The notes: a model not told the origin generated them from the letters alone. 64,000 bases of DNA from Cylindrospermum stagnale PCC 7417 (GCF_000317535.1 NC_019744.1:90333-154332); one strand, 5' to 3'; positions 8,175 to 16,904 are shown, counted from the stretch's first letter. Numbers and translations: made by a program.

Positions 8175-8738
8175 CTAACGAGATAAAATTCGTTTTCGCG
8201 CTCCAGTAACATTAATACGCATATTGATAACTTCCTTGCTAGCGCGGTAATATTCAACAGCCTCATCTATTGTCATTCCAGTTTGAACGATATGGAGGGC
8301 AGCTTCTTCTGAAATTAAAAGTGCCGGACCTAACCAGTTTGCTTCATCTTCATATTCTTGGTTAAAATTCCGGCATCCGCATTCGTTAAAAACTTCATCT
8401 GGCTGGTGTTGAAGGATACCATGACTTATTTCGTGAGAAACATTAGAAGCCTGACGTAGACGGCTGTGAGCGTCATTGTGAACAATTATTCTTTGCATAC
8501 CATAAAACACTGTTATCGCAGAAAAACTTTTTATGTCTTTTTCTGTAAAATAGCGAACCTCTTCAGAAATTTCATTTTGAAATTCCGACAGTGGAACAAT
8601 AGGAATTGCTAAATGTTCAGCAAGCTGCCAAGGGCATAAGGGAGCGTGTGGTTTTAGACCAAGCTCTGCTCGAAACTCCCTGGCATAAGCACTTGCCTCC
8701 TTCTTAAAGCCACGACGGAACTTCGCCTTACCTGGCAT
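8175..8738 (-). CDS. ImmA/IrrE-type metallopeptidase
   Basis: The zinc motif HEISH (residues 102-106, within SNVSHEISHGILQH) marks an ImmA/IrrE (COG2856) peptidase. These enzymes cut a partner XRE repressor and so induce the genes it holds off, often after DNA damage. The XRE partner is directly upstream (stop at 8780). ATG 8738 is chosen because an AGGAGG ribosome site lies nine bases before it, whereas it is too close to ATG 8744. By analogy with CapH/CapP pairs that control CBASS and other defence operons, this pair probably controls the divergent ubiquitin-like operon at 9235; that is inference from layout. Confidence 0.9.
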   Translation of the reverse strand: MPGKAKFRRGFKKEASAYAREFRAELGLKPHAPLCPWQLAEHLAIPIVPLSEFQNEISEEVRYFTEKDIKSFSAITVFYGMQRIIVHNDAHSRLRQASNVSHEISHGILQHQPDEVFNECGCRNFNQEYEDEANWLGPALLISEEAALHIVQTGMTIDEAVEYYRASKEVINMRINVTGARKRILSR

Positions 8739-8779
8739 AAGCATTTGCCTCCTGACTAAAACCACAGCGTAATGTCATC

Positions 8780-9136
8780 TCATTGATCCTTGCGAAGTTT
8801 CTCGTAAGCAGCTTTGATGACAGCTTCCATTGCAGATGCAGCTTCTGGCGTTAAATGGGGATCTGCACGCAAATACGCCGTAATTTTAGCGAGTGGTTCG
8901 GATTCGGTTAGAGTATCCTGTTCGCGCTTGATGAAGGAGTCTGCGTTCAGCCCAGACCATGTTAACAAAGCCGCCATACTGTCTACATCTGGTCGTCTAC
9001 CTTGCGCGATCCGAGTCAAGGTAGACGCACTAACACCAGATTTTTCGGCAACTTGTTTCCATGTCATACGCTTAGACAGCCGTTGGCTGTCTAATGCTGC
9101 ATAAAAAGCTTCAACATCAAACTGTCCTTTTGCCAT
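8780..9136 (-). CDS. XRE-family helix-turn-helix repressor
   Basis: A classical XRE HTH occupies roughly residues 12-65: RLSKRMTWKQVAEKSGVSAS followed by TLTRIAQGRRPDVDSMAALL. The C-terminal helix region (residues 75-118) is the probable dimerisation and cleavage segment. It is the first gene of a two-gene unit with the ImmA-type peptidase, so the pair forms a repressor/protease switch. A perfect palindrome ATTTCAC-AA-GTGAAAT lies in the 98-base gap between this gene and the divergent ubiquitin-like operon and is the likely operator. Distinct from phage repressors by the adjacent peptidase and lack of phage genes. Confidence 0.92.
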   Translation of the reverse strand: MAKGQFDVEAFYAALDSQRLSKRMTWKQVAEKSGVSASTLTRIAQGRRPDVDSMAALLTWSGLNADSFIKREQDTLTESEPLAKITAYLRADPHLTPEAASAMEAVIKAAYEKLRKDQ

Positions 9137-9155
9137 TTCATCTCCAATTTCACTC

Positions 9156-9209
9156 TTGCAATTTTAAATCATGTGTGCAATATAATGGATAAAATTTCAC
9201 AAGTGAAAT
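9156..9209 (+). promoter_or_regulatory. Promoter and palindromic operator of the ubiquitin-like operon
   Basis: TTGCAA (9156-9161) and TATAAT (9181-9186) form a sigma-70-like promoter, although the 19-base spacing is slightly long. Directly downstream is a perfect palindrome, ATTTCAC (9194-9200), AA, GTGAAAT (9203-9209), placed where a bound repressor would block the transcription start. Half-site-like copies (TTTCACT near 9149 and GTCACTT near 9215) flank it. The XRE protein encoded at 8780-9136 is the obvious candidate to bind here. Confidence 0.6.
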
Positions 9210-9234
9210 CAAAAGTCACTTATGCAACAACAAT

Positions 9235-9759
9235 ATGACGAACAATATCGTGGTTGAGCAGATTGAACTGGAAGCGTGGGTCAAGCAGCACGGGGCTGTA
9301 CAACCACCGCTTGCAAAACACTACTTAGTGCGGATTGATGACCGAAGTTACAAAGTAGACGACCCCGTGATTACGGGAGGGCAGCTGCTTGATGAAGCAA
9401 GCAAGAGACCTGTGGATGAGTACCTTATCTTCCAAGTGCTAAACAACGGTCAGTTAGAAGAAATCCGCCTTGATGAAACCGTTGAACTCAGAAAGCCTGG
9501 TATCGAGCGATTCATTACTTGCAAGAGCGATCGCTCCTTCCGTTTTGTCATCGACGGTCGGCGATTTGAATGGGGAGCGCCAATTATCACAGGGTTAAAG
9601 CTGAAGGAACTTGCTGGCGTTGACCTTGCATCCTATGGAGTTTGGCTTGAACTACGTGGTGCAGAAGACCGCCCAATTGCCGATAACGAATCTGTCGATT
9701 TACAAGCACCAGGAGTCGAGCGATTCTTCACTGGTAAAAAGACTACAACGGAGGGTTAA
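9235..9759 (+). CDS. Double ubiquitin-like protein (multiubiquitin domain)
   Basis: Two tandem beta-grasp repeats fill the protein. Repeat 1 (about residues 23-93) starts KHYLVRIDDRSYKVDDP and ends KPGIERFIT; repeat 2 (about 95-165) starts RSFRFVIDGRRFEWGAP and ends APGVERFFTGKK. This is the multiubiquitin family that occurs with E2, E1 and JAB genes in bacteria. The protein ends in a free C-terminal glycine (…TTTEG), so it could be activated by the downstream E1 without, or after only little, trimming. First gene of a tight four-gene operon with spacings of 3, -4 and 3 bases. It presumably becomes attached to a target under the conditions that relieve the XRE repressor. Confidence 0.9.
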   Translation: MTNNIVVEQIELEAWVKQHGAVQPPLAKHYLVRIDDRSYKVDDPVITGGQLLDEASKRPVDEYLIFQVLNNGQLEEIRLDETVELRKPGIERFITCKSDRSFRFVIDGRRFEWGAPIITGLKLKELAGVDLASYGVWLELRGAEDRPIADNESVDLQAPGVERFFTGKKTTTEG

Positions 9760-9762
9760 GTA

Positions 9763-10143
9763 ATGAGCTTTTTACCCTCAAACGATCGCCAATACCTGGA
9801 AAACAGGGGTTTACCTTTTGAAGAAGTGGTAGATGCCAGTCAAAAGGGCGTTATTTTACGCGAATTTCAGTTACCACTTGGCCGTTTTGATACTGAACAG
9901 GCAGATATCTTAATTCTCTTGCCGAGCGGATACCCAGATGCACCCCCCGATATGTTTTACCTGCTGCCGTGGGTAAAGCTGGTACAAGGTGCAAAATACC
10001 CAAAGGCAGCCGATCAACCACACCAATTTAATGGTCAGAAATGGCAGCGATGGTCGAGACATAATAACGAGTGGCGACCTGGTACAGATGGCATATGGAC
10101 AATGCTCAAACGGATTGAAAATGCTCTGGAGGTGGCTGCTTGA
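9763..10143 (+). CDS. E2-like protein (prokaryotic family E) lacking cysteine
   Basis: The central LPSGYPDAPPDMFYLLPW motif (residues 53-70) is the E2/UBC signature, followed by the family-E block WQRWSRHNNEWRPGTDGIWT. The 126-residue protein contains no cysteine at all, so it cannot form the usual E2 thioester; conserved His residues (in DQPHQF and SRHNNEW) remain as possible functional residues. Divergent active sites are known in this family. It lies between the ubiquitin-like gene and the E1 gene and overlaps the latter by four bases (TTGA), so expression is coupled. Confidence 0.88.
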   Translation: MSFLPSNDRQYLENRGLPFEEVVDASQKGVILREFQLPLGRFDTEQADILILLPSGYPDAPPDMFYLLPWVKLVQGAKYPKAADQPHQFNGQKWQRWSRHNNEWRPGTDGIWTMLKRIENALEVAA

Positions 10144-11567
10144 ATACTGTAAGCTTGACATTGCAAGAGCAACACTCAAATTACCTGCACGAATTGCTAT
10201 TAACCATAGATGGTAAAGAGCGAGCGGCCTATGTCTTGTGTGGACAGGCCGTTATCAATGCCGACCCTTGGGATGGGCAGCCTCACCAAAAATTCATTTC
10301 TTATGAAGTAATACCAGTGCCAGAGGATGAAATTGTTTCTTTCTCTGCCAAACACATTACCTGGAAAACGGATTCTTTTGTTCGGGCATTGCAAGCAGCA
10401 CAAGCGAAAAACCTGACACTAGCCATTTTCCACAGTCATCGAGAAGGCTTGAGAGAATTCTCTATTCAAGATGATACTAACGAACCAGACTTGATTCAAC
10501 TGGCACAAAACCGCAACGGCTCAGATACACAGATTTTGAGTGTTATCCTAATGCCGGATGGAAATTTGGTTGGTCGCCTGTGGGTTAGTTCGCAAGAAGT
10601 TATCTCCTTGCGGATGATTCGTGTGATTGGGCAGAAAATCCGTTTGTATTATCCAAACCGGGGGCTGGGGGTTTCTCCTCCAGCATTCCAGCGACAGGCT
10701 TTAGCTTTTGGGGAGGCCCTCAATCAAGACTTATCGATGTTGCGTGTTGGGGTCATTGGTTGCGGCGGTACAGGAAGTGCGATCGCTATGTTGCTGCCAA
10801 AGATGGGTATTCGGAACATTGCACTTTTCGATAAAGACATTGTTGAGGATACAAATTTAAATCGGCTACACGGTGCGCGTCAGCCAGATGCTGATGCTAT
10901 GAGTCCCAAAGTTGAAGTTGTTGCCAAGTCACTTATGGAACTTGGACTTGGTGTTCAAGTGAGAACATATCAAGCTTGGATTGGAGAAGCAGACTGCCGC
11001 GATCCCCTGAAAGCGTGCGACGTAATTTTTTGTTGTACTGATGATCATACGGGTCGCCTAATGCTGAATAGGTTTGCCTACTACTATGCAACACCTGTAT
11101 TTGATATGGGTTTAGCAATTGAGGTTTCTCAAGGGGAAACGCCCAATTTTCAGGCTTTGGATGGTCGCGTCACGGTGCTTGCACCTGCACCAGGACACAC
11201 CTGTCTATTGTGTCGTGAAGTTATAAATCCTGTTGCTGCAAGGGATGAAGCGTTGAAACGCAGTAATCCTGATGAGTACGAACGCCGCAAGGCAGAAGCC
11301 TACGTTATTGGAGAAGGAAACCCCAGCCCTGCCGTTGTTTTATTTACAACGGAGGTAGCAATTATGGCGATGCAGGAACTTGTCCACCGCCTTCAGGGTT
11401 TCCGTGGTGAGGATGGTGCAGCAGCTCACAGGGTTCGTAAATTCCATCTGACGACTGACCGTAAACCAGCAGCAATCCCTAATCCCAATTGCCCAGTTTG
11501 CGGGACAGCCGGTGCCCAGTGGTGGGGCAGAGGGGATGTTATGCCTTTCCTTAATCTGGTGGAGTAA
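10140..11567 (+). CDS. JAB peptidase-E1 (ThiF) fusion enzyme
   Basis: The N-terminal domain (residues 1-150) is a JAB/JAMM peptidase: H98, H100, S108 and D111 form the HxHx7SxxD zinc motif. The second domain (200-475) is an E1-like adenylating enzyme: GCGGTGS at 207-213 binds ATP, LFDKDIVEDTNLNR gives D231 and R242. CLLC near 345 and CPVC near 458 form a zinc pair. The fused protein could both process or remove and adenylate the double ubiquitin encoded at 9235. TTG at 10140 overlaps the E2 stop codon; this start gives a complete JAB domain. Fusion of both activities in one protein is typical of multiubiquitin operons. Confidence 0.93.
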   Translation: MNTVSLTLQEQHSNYLHELLLTIDGKERAAYVLCGQAVINADPWDGQPHQKFISYEVIPVPEDEIVSFSAKHITWKTDSFVRALQAAQAKNLTLAIFHSHREGLREFSIQDDTNEPDLIQLAQNRNGSDTQILSVILMPDGNLVGRLWVSSQEVISLRMIRVIGQKIRLYYPNRGLGVSPPAFQRQALAFGEALNQDLSMLRVGVIGCGGTGSAIAMLLPKMGIRNIALFDKDIVEDTNLNRLHGARQPDADAMSPKVEVVAKSLMELGLGVQVRTYQAWIGEADCRDPLKACDVIFCCTDDHTGRLMLNRFAYYYATPVFDMGLAIEVSQGETPNFQALDGRVTVLAPAPGHTCLLCREVINPVAARDEALKRSNPDEYERRKAEAYVIGEGNPSPAVVLFTTEVAIMAMQELVHRLQGFRGEDGAAAHRVRKFHLTTDRKPAAIPNPNCPVCGTAGAQWWGRGDVMPFLNLVE

Positions 11568-11570
11568 GGG

Positions 11571-11930
11571 ATGTTTCTTCGCGGTGTAGTTAGACAGTTA
11601 TTAATCTGGCTGCGTTTTATTCGTCAGCCAGACTTATCAGCACGGATAGTTCCAACACATCCTGCACCTGAGAATATAAAACCAGGGGAGATTTTAGTCG
11701 TTGGTGATGCTGAATATCAGAAATGGGCTTGTTTTCGTTGCCCTGGAGGATGTGGTGAAAATATTTTGCTGTCTTTGAATCAAAAGCGGCATCCTTGCTG
11801 GGCGATCGCCATTGATTCGTTGGGGCGACCAACACTTAATCCTTCTGTTAGGCAGCTTAACGAATGCCACTGCCACTTTTGGGTGCGTCAGGGAGTTGTT
11901 GAATGGTGCGCTGATTCAGGACAGAAATAA
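11571..11930 (+). CDS. DUF6527 protein, last gene of the ubiquitin-like operon
   Basis: The pattern W-A-C-F-R-C-P-GGCGENILLSL, HPCWAIAIDSLGRPTLNPSV and ECHCHFWVRQGVVEW is that of DUF6527 proteins, which regularly sit at the end of multiubiquitin operons. Conserved Cys/His residues look metal-binding; the invariant PSV serine and the HF histidine have been proposed as peptidase residues acting on the ubiquitin-like protein. A hydrophobic stretch (VVRQLLIWLRFI) precedes the domain. It begins three bases after the E1 gene. The exact role is known only by association. Confidence 0.85.
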   Translation: MFLRGVVRQLLIWLRFIRQPDLSARIVPTHPAPENIKPGEILVVGDAEYQKWACFRCPGGCGENILLSLNQKRHPCWAIAIDSLGRPTLNPSVRQLNECHCHFWVRQGVVEWCADSGQK

Positions 11931-12386
11931 ACCTTATAGTCTCGTTTAGCAGAAAAATCCACTTTTTACTTACTCCTGGGTAAGCAATATTCCCATTGCA
12001 TGAATTATTTGCGGAGCAACAACTCTATGACGAAGTGTACATGAATTGAGAGGAGAGCGATCGCTCCCCTTACCTTGAGTTAATCACCAGACTGAACGAT
12101 AAACCGTAAAATTACTACTAACTATAGTACGGTTTTCACTAATAGTACAATTGTTCTTTTTAATCAAAAAGCATTAAAATACAGTGTAATAAAGTGCTAC
12201 ACACTGACATAGTGTGAGTCAATGTCGGCTGAATTCAAATGAATTTGGTTACTAACGATAGGTAATACGAGTAAGTTTTTCTGGAAGATATATTTGATTC
12301 AAATATTGATGATGGTGGCATATGAAAAGAAATTACCATAGCGCTGCGCTATGAATAGCCCAATTCAGTAAAGGTAAAAAAAATAG
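11931..12386. promoter_or_regulatory. Regulatory gap before the CBASS operon
   Basis: 456 bases without a gene. Two inverted repeats could be operators or RNA hairpins: CACACT-gacat-AGTGTG at 12200-12216 and the perfect CATAGCGC-t-GCGCTATG at 12337-12353, the latter only 34 bases before the CBASS start. No clear terminator for the preceding operon was seen, so read-through between the two defence operons is possible. Confidence 0.45.
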
Positions 12387-13475
12387 ATGTTTCCGCTTAT
12401 CACACACTTTGAAGAACTGCTCAAGAACATTCAACCACCCCAAGAACGCCTTGATGCAGCACGCGATTTGCCACCCTTAGTCCGTGAGTACATTGCCAAA
12501 AGCAAAGATTTTCCCACTGTCTACCCTCACTCTCGACTTGCAGGCTCATACGCCCAAAAAATGGCAGTAGGTGATGTTAAAGACGTAGATACCCTAATAC
12601 GTGTCCCTGGCGATCCAAAGGCAAATGAACCAGAGGCTAAACGATTAATTCAAGACATGAAAAAGTTGCTTGATGGCTTGCCAAAAGCTTTGGGCTTTGA
12701 GGGATATGCAGAAGCGGAAATAGAAGTAGAGCGGGCACGCCGATCCGTCCATGTCTACTTCAAAGGCAAAGATTTCCACCTAGACTTTGTTCCTTGCATT
12801 GCACCAAATGGATTCGAGAGTGTGCTTTACGTCCCAGATCGAGGATTCAATAAGTGGATTGCATCGCACCCCATCGGGTATATCAACTTACTCAATGAGC
12901 TACAGGAAAAACACGACCACAAAGTTAAACCACTTGGCAAGCTTCTGAAGCACTTCCGTGACTGCCAAATGAAAAGCCGCAAACCCAAGAGTTACTGGCT
13001 TGGCGCTCTGCTAGTTAATCATATCCAAAAGAACACTTTAGACATGACACAGCCATTGGCAGTTCTATTTTACGAGCTTTTGGATGCTATTTACTGCCAA
13101 TACGATCACCTGCTATATACTAGCAATGTTGCAACCCCAAACCTCTCCGATCCAATCCTTGGTCATAACATCTCTTGGAACTGGAGTCGCACCCACTTTG
13201 AAACCTTCATGAGACGGATTAATGAGGGACGGGATTGGGCAGCTAAAGCTTTAGAGACTGATGATCGGGAGAAGGCAATTAAATACTGGCAAAAAATCTT
13301 TAAAGAAGAATATTTTCCATCAGAGGTAGAAACCGCTGCGTCTCAATTGGCTAAAGTGGGTTTACCTGGCAAATCTTACGTCAGCTCTACTGGTTTGATT
13401 CTGCCCAGCCAACCTGCTTCTGGTTTATACACTTCAACCATTGCAACCAAGTTTCATGGGATTGACCAAGGCTGA
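12387..13475 (+). CDS. CD-NTase (CBASS cyclic oligonucleotide synthase)
   Basis: The nucleotidyltransferase signature is complete: GSYAQKMAVGDVKDVD with G53-S54 and D66/D68, and the third metal-binding Asp at D133 (HLDFVPC). The C-terminal half is a helical OAS-type domain (residues 190-300). CD-NTases make cyclic di- or trinucleotides on phage infection. The next two genes overlap in series and encode an E2-like protein and a SAVED-nuclease effector, so the signal is probably a cyclic trinucleotide. The C-terminus (residues 330-362) is a flexible tail, which in type II systems is the site that the ubiquitin-like machinery attaches to a target. Confidence 0.93.
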   Translation: MFPLITHFEELLKNIQPPQERLDAARDLPPLVREYIAKSKDFPTVYPHSRLAGSYAQKMAVGDVKDVDTLIRVPGDPKANEPEAKRLIQDMKKLLDGLPKALGFEGYAEAEIEVERARRSVHVYFKGKDFHLDFVPCIAPNGFESVLYVPDRGFNKWIASHPIGYINLLNELQEKHDHKVKPLGKLLKHFRDCQMKSRKPKSYWLGALLVNHIQKNTLDMTQPLAVLFYELLDAIYCQYDHLLYTSNVATPNLSDPILGHNISWNWSRTHFETFMRRINEGRDWAAKALETDDREKAIKYWQKIFKEEYFPSEVETAASQLAKVGLPGKSYVSSTGLILPSQPASGLYTSTIATKFHGIDQG

Positions 13476-13950
13476 ATATTCTCAATTGAAACCCACTATC
13501 AACCTGGGGCTGCAAAACCTACACATATTGCACCGATTTCCTGGGTTCGCTTACAGGCGAGAGCGTGGGGTAGCTGTATGGCGAGGCACGCTTCAACCCC
13601 GTCAGTTTTCCCCAAAATATCGAGTAGCAATCCGCTACAAACTCAGCTCTTACCCAACCGTTAATGTCATATCTCCCTCTTTGGCATCACGACCTCCCCA
13701 TGTTTGGAAAGACGGAACTTTATGCCTCTACTACCCCAAAGAAAAACCGTGGCAGAAAGATATGCTGCTTGCAAAGACTATCATCCCGTGGACTGCATTA
13801 TGGTTATATTACTATGAACTGTGGCTAGATACTGGAAAATGGCTCGGACCATCATCACACGCCTCAGATTCAAAACTCCAAAGTTGGAGTTCCAATCCCG
13901 TTGAAGGGTATTCTATTTTGGAAAAACCGACTGAGCAGCAAACCGCATGA
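13456..13950 (+). CDS. E2-like CBASS protein (short type II)
   Basis: The 164-residue protein matches E2-like domains of short type II CBASS: RYKLSSYPTVNVISPSL, RPPHVWKDGTLCLYYP with probable catalytic Cys90 and His82, then a conserved WTALWLYYYELWLDTGKWLG segment. In long type II systems (Cap2) this domain is fused to an E1; here no E1 or JAB (Cap3) gene follows. Attachment of the CD-NTase C-terminus to a target primes signal synthesis in such systems. ATG 13456 lies inside the end of the synthase gene and its stop overlaps the effector start (ATGA), so the three are coupled. Confidence 0.85.
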   Translation: MGLTKAEYSQLKPTINLGLQNLHILHRFPGFAYRRERGVAVWRGTLQPRQFSPKYRVAIRYKLSSYPTVNVISPSLASRPPHVWKDGTLCLYYPKEKPWQKDMLLAKTIIPWTALWLYYYELWLDTGKWLGPSSHASDSKLQSWSSNPVEGYSILEKPTEQQTA

Positions 13951-15398
13951 CAGAGAGCGAACATTTGACTCCCTCACTCCTAGAACCACAGTCTCGTGGT
14001 GGTGATATTGCTGAAGGTGGCTTTTCCTTTCAAGAGCAAGTCATGCTTGCTCGCATTCCTGCTTGGCTAGCTCAGGATGGCTTCACAGCTATGATCCGGG
14101 AAGGAATTGGAGATGTAGAGGCAAAGTTTTTTGTACCCGGCCGTGGGTTTGCGATAGAGTTTCTTGAAGTTAAAGACCATACACTCCAACCATCTAAGTT
14201 TTTAAATGAAATTCAACGGTTCCGAGAAGTAGATGCTGGTAGTCCAAACACCTATCACCAATTTATACTTGTAGCAGGAGTTTCCAGAGACTTAGAGCCT
14301 TTGGTAAATGGATTGCGCCGCGTTCGTAATCCTCAAGATTTTTATGAAGAAAACTCTACAGTCAAAGAAAATTCTTTCAAAGAGTATACCCGCCTAGTCA
14401 AAAAAATTGGCGGCACAGAACAAGATGCCTTTTTCATTTTTGAAAAGGTGATAGTCGAGGCAGATTGGAACACCGCAAAATCTCATGGCGAAGCTCTTTT
14501 TAAGCAGTCTTTGGCTGACAATCTGAGTGAATATGAAGATTTATCTTTTAGAACTTTTGATAATATTTATAATCACTTAGGTACATTTATACGACAGCGC
14601 AAGAATCAAAATATTACCCGCAAAGAGTTAGAGACAAAACTACGGGAAAAAATTCCTCCCAGTCAACTACCAGCCCTCCGTCCCATCCTGATTTACACAG
14701 CCATTACCTCTGAAAATAACCCAGAGCATCATGGATTGTGTTTCGATTGGGCCCCTTTTTCTGGTGGTGAAACTCGTGCGATTGCCCCATCCCAAGAGTG
14801 GAATCGCTTACTCATTGAACTACAGGATACTCGAAGCTGGATTGAAAAGTATAGAAATACTAAGCGAATCAGGCTTGCTGGCAATCGTCGTCTGGCAGCA
14901 TGTCTTGCAATAGGATCTGTCTTCTCAGCTGTTAGGGGCTACGCAATTGAAATGGAATACCGTGAAGAGGTATGGGCAACAGATGCTCATCCCACTCAAG
15001 AAACCCCCGTTTATCCTTTGGCTCATCAGATGATAGGCAGAACAGGAACCCGCTTGGTTGTTAGCATAGGTATTCTTCGAGATATTATTCCTGAAGTCGA
15101 AGTTAATCTGGAGAAGTATGGACTCACAGGTGAGCCACTGCTTCACATTAGAGGAGAGCATCCTATTACTTCTCCACAACATGCCAACAATGCCGTTGGA
15201 GGCATTAAAAAATTAATTGTCAATAACTTAGTGTGCATAGGCGGTAAAGAAATCCATTTATTTTTTGCTGGGCCTGCTCATCTTGCTCTATTCCTGGGAC
15301 ATCGCTTGGACGCTACAGCACCAGTCACTTGCTACGCATGGGTATCTAATGGTCAATACTCTAAAACATTTCAACTCTTTTCAGGAATTTCCAGCTAA
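13947..15398 (+). CDS. cap4: Cap4-type effector: DUF4297 nuclease fused to SAVED sensor
   Basis: The N-terminal part is a PD-(D/E)xK nuclease: GIGDVEAKF gives D56 and FLEVKDH gives E74-x-K76. The C-terminal third is a SAVED domain, recognisable by the final KEIHLFFAGPAHLALFLGHR and CYAWVS pattern. SAVED binds the cyclic oligonucleotide made by the synthase at 12387; oligomerisation then activates unspecific double-strand DNA cleavage and stops phage replication by harming the cell. Length (483 residues) fits the family. A perfect TTTCCAGCC/GGCTGGAAA hairpin at 15478-15498 follows 80 bases downstream. Confidence 0.92.
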   Translation: MTESEHLTPSLLEPQSRGGDIAEGGFSFQEQVMLARIPAWLAQDGFTAMIREGIGDVEAKFFVPGRGFAIEFLEVKDHTLQPSKFLNEIQRFREVDAGSPNTYHQFILVAGVSRDLEPLVNGLRRVRNPQDFYEENSTVKENSFKEYTRLVKKIGGTEQDAFFIFEKVIVEADWNTAKSHGEALFKQSLADNLSEYEDLSFRTFDNIYNHLGTFIRQRKNQNITRKELETKLREKIPPSQLPALRPILIYTAITSENNPEHHGLCFDWAPFSGGETRAIAPSQEWNRLLIELQDTRSWIEKYRNTKRIRLAGNRRLAACLAIGSVFSAVRGYAIEMEYREEVWATDAHPTQETPVYPLAHQMIGRTGTRLVVSIGILRDIIPEVEVNLEKYGLTGEPLLHIRGEHPITSPQHANNAVGGIKKLIVNNLVCIGGKEIHLFFAGPAHLALFLGHRLDATAPVTCYAWVSNGQYSKTFQLFSGISS

Positions 15399-15683
15399 AT
15401 TTGCTGAAGCGCTCCTGAATGGTATGTACTGAACTACCATTGGTGTCAACTTAAGCCCAAACCCCTTTAAAATCTCGTTTCCAGCCTCTGGCTGGAAATG
15501 CTATTCATTGCGGCTCCCAATGCTGAACTACCCTCCCCTACTTTGCTATCGGGTGGGGACTGCCGCCAGTTGTTCAGACGTTGCCAGTCGCAACAACTTT
15601 AACTTTAGACATAAATTACAAAATATAATCTTTAAGCGCGAGCTTCTTCCCACGAGAAGAATAATTGAGAATGTATCGCTAAG
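15399..15683. other. Intergenic hairpin after the CBASS operon
   Basis: Contains the perfect inverted repeat TTTCCAGCC-tct-GGCTGGAAA (15478-15498). There is no T-run behind it, so it is a weak terminator candidate or a processing hairpin. The remaining bases code for nothing obvious. Confidence 0.4.
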
Positions 15684-16904
15684 ATGCAGAAACCACCCAT
15701 GCCGAAAAACTGGATTATTAAAGTAGACAACTATTTCCATGCAAACCCCAATTGCATCATCGCCACCGCCCATGTGGACACGTTTCCCACAAACCTACCC
15801 CTAGAACCCAACATCCGGGAACCCAACCGCAAAAGTGCGACATACCGACAAATCTTTGACTCTGTGACGACTCAACCAGAAAAATTTTTCTCTCGTCACA
15901 GTGGAATCGTTCTGTCAGCGAATAAAGTTAAGCCCAGCAAAAACAAAACCGAACTGGAGTTAGAAGTCTTAGAAGCTAGTGAGGGGGGTAGCGATGGCAT
16001 TATCAATGGAGGTCACACAGTTTTAGCTTTTGAAAGTGCTAAAAATTACAAATATGACCTAACCCAAGCCAGAGTCAAAGTTACCATCCACATCGGACTC
16101 CAGGAAGAGGAAGCTAAAGATATCGCTCTCGCATCCAATACCACTTCTCCTGTAGATTCTCGCTCCAAAGTGAACGCTAGGGGAGATTACAAATTTATCA
16201 AGCAGTATTTAGCCCAGTTAGAAAGAGCAGAAGATAGAAAATTTAGAATAGCCTATTACCAAAACCAAAGCGGCGCTCCTAGAAATGCTCAATGTAATGT
16301 TAACCACTTGTTCAAGCTGATCAACTGCCTCGACAGAAATAGATACAATCCCGACGGCAATAAAAGAAGCAAGCACCCTACAGGTACGAATACCCCAAGC
16401 CAAATCACAGACACTGAGAGGGAAAGATTAACTCTTTTACTGCCTCTACTTCCCAAAGCTCTGTGGATAGAGCAAAGACTGTACGAAATCATCCAAGAAC
16501 ATATTAGCAACCCCAGAAGAAAGGGTGTCAACGACTTAGCATCAATCGATACACGCAAAAGTACCCTTCTCCCCGACAGCAAGTACTCGTTTGGGTTTGG
16601 TGCGCCAACTGACCTCGCACTACCCATCATTGCATCCTATCGGGTATTCCTAGACCAAGACTATAACTGGATTATTCCTTTTGACGAATTCGCCGAAAAC
16701 TTTCTCCAACACCTGTGGGTTAACTATTACCGTAAATACTTGATATCGGAGAAAACAGCAGGAAATACAGTGGGGACTAAAATTTGTCGCAACTCAGAAA
16801 TTTGGGAAAGTCTGTACATTTCAGCCCAAAGTTATCTCAATCAGCACTTGGTGAAAATTGTCAACTCCAGCAAGCATGAAGAATTAACGCTGACACCAAG
16901 CTAA
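15684..16904 (+). CDS. AIPR-like (abortive phage infection) protein
   Basis: The SDGIINGGHTVLAFESAKN segment (about residue 105-123) is the conserved core of the AIPR family, which includes abortive-infection phage-resistance proteins; FFSRHSGIVLSANKV before it and IALASNTTSPVDSRSKVNAR after it also fit. The molecular activity of AIPR proteins is not well settled. At 406 residues it is shorter than many (500-600), but start and stop are clean. It is alone, 285 bases after CBASS, so it probably has its own promoter. A decayed inverted copy lies at 20681-21869, which proves past duplication. Confidence 0.75.
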   Translation: MQKPPMPKNWIIKVDNYFHANPNCIIATAHVDTFPTNLPLEPNIREPNRKSATYRQIFDSVTTQPEKFFSRHSGIVLSANKVKPSKNKTELELEVLEASEGGSDGIINGGHTVLAFESAKNYKYDLTQARVKVTIHIGLQEEEAKDIALASNTTSPVDSRSKVNARGDYKFIKQYLAQLERAEDRKFRIAYYQNQSGAPRNAQCNVNHLFKLINCLDRNRYNPDGNKRSKHPTGTNTPSQITDTERERLTLLLPLLPKALWIEQRLYEIIQEHISNPRRKGVNDLASIDTRKSTLLPDSKYSFGFGAPTDLALPIIASYRVFLDQDYNWIIPFDEFAENFLQHLWVNYYRKYLISEKTAGNTVGTKICRNSEIWESLYISAQSYLNQHLVKIVNSSKHEELTLTPS

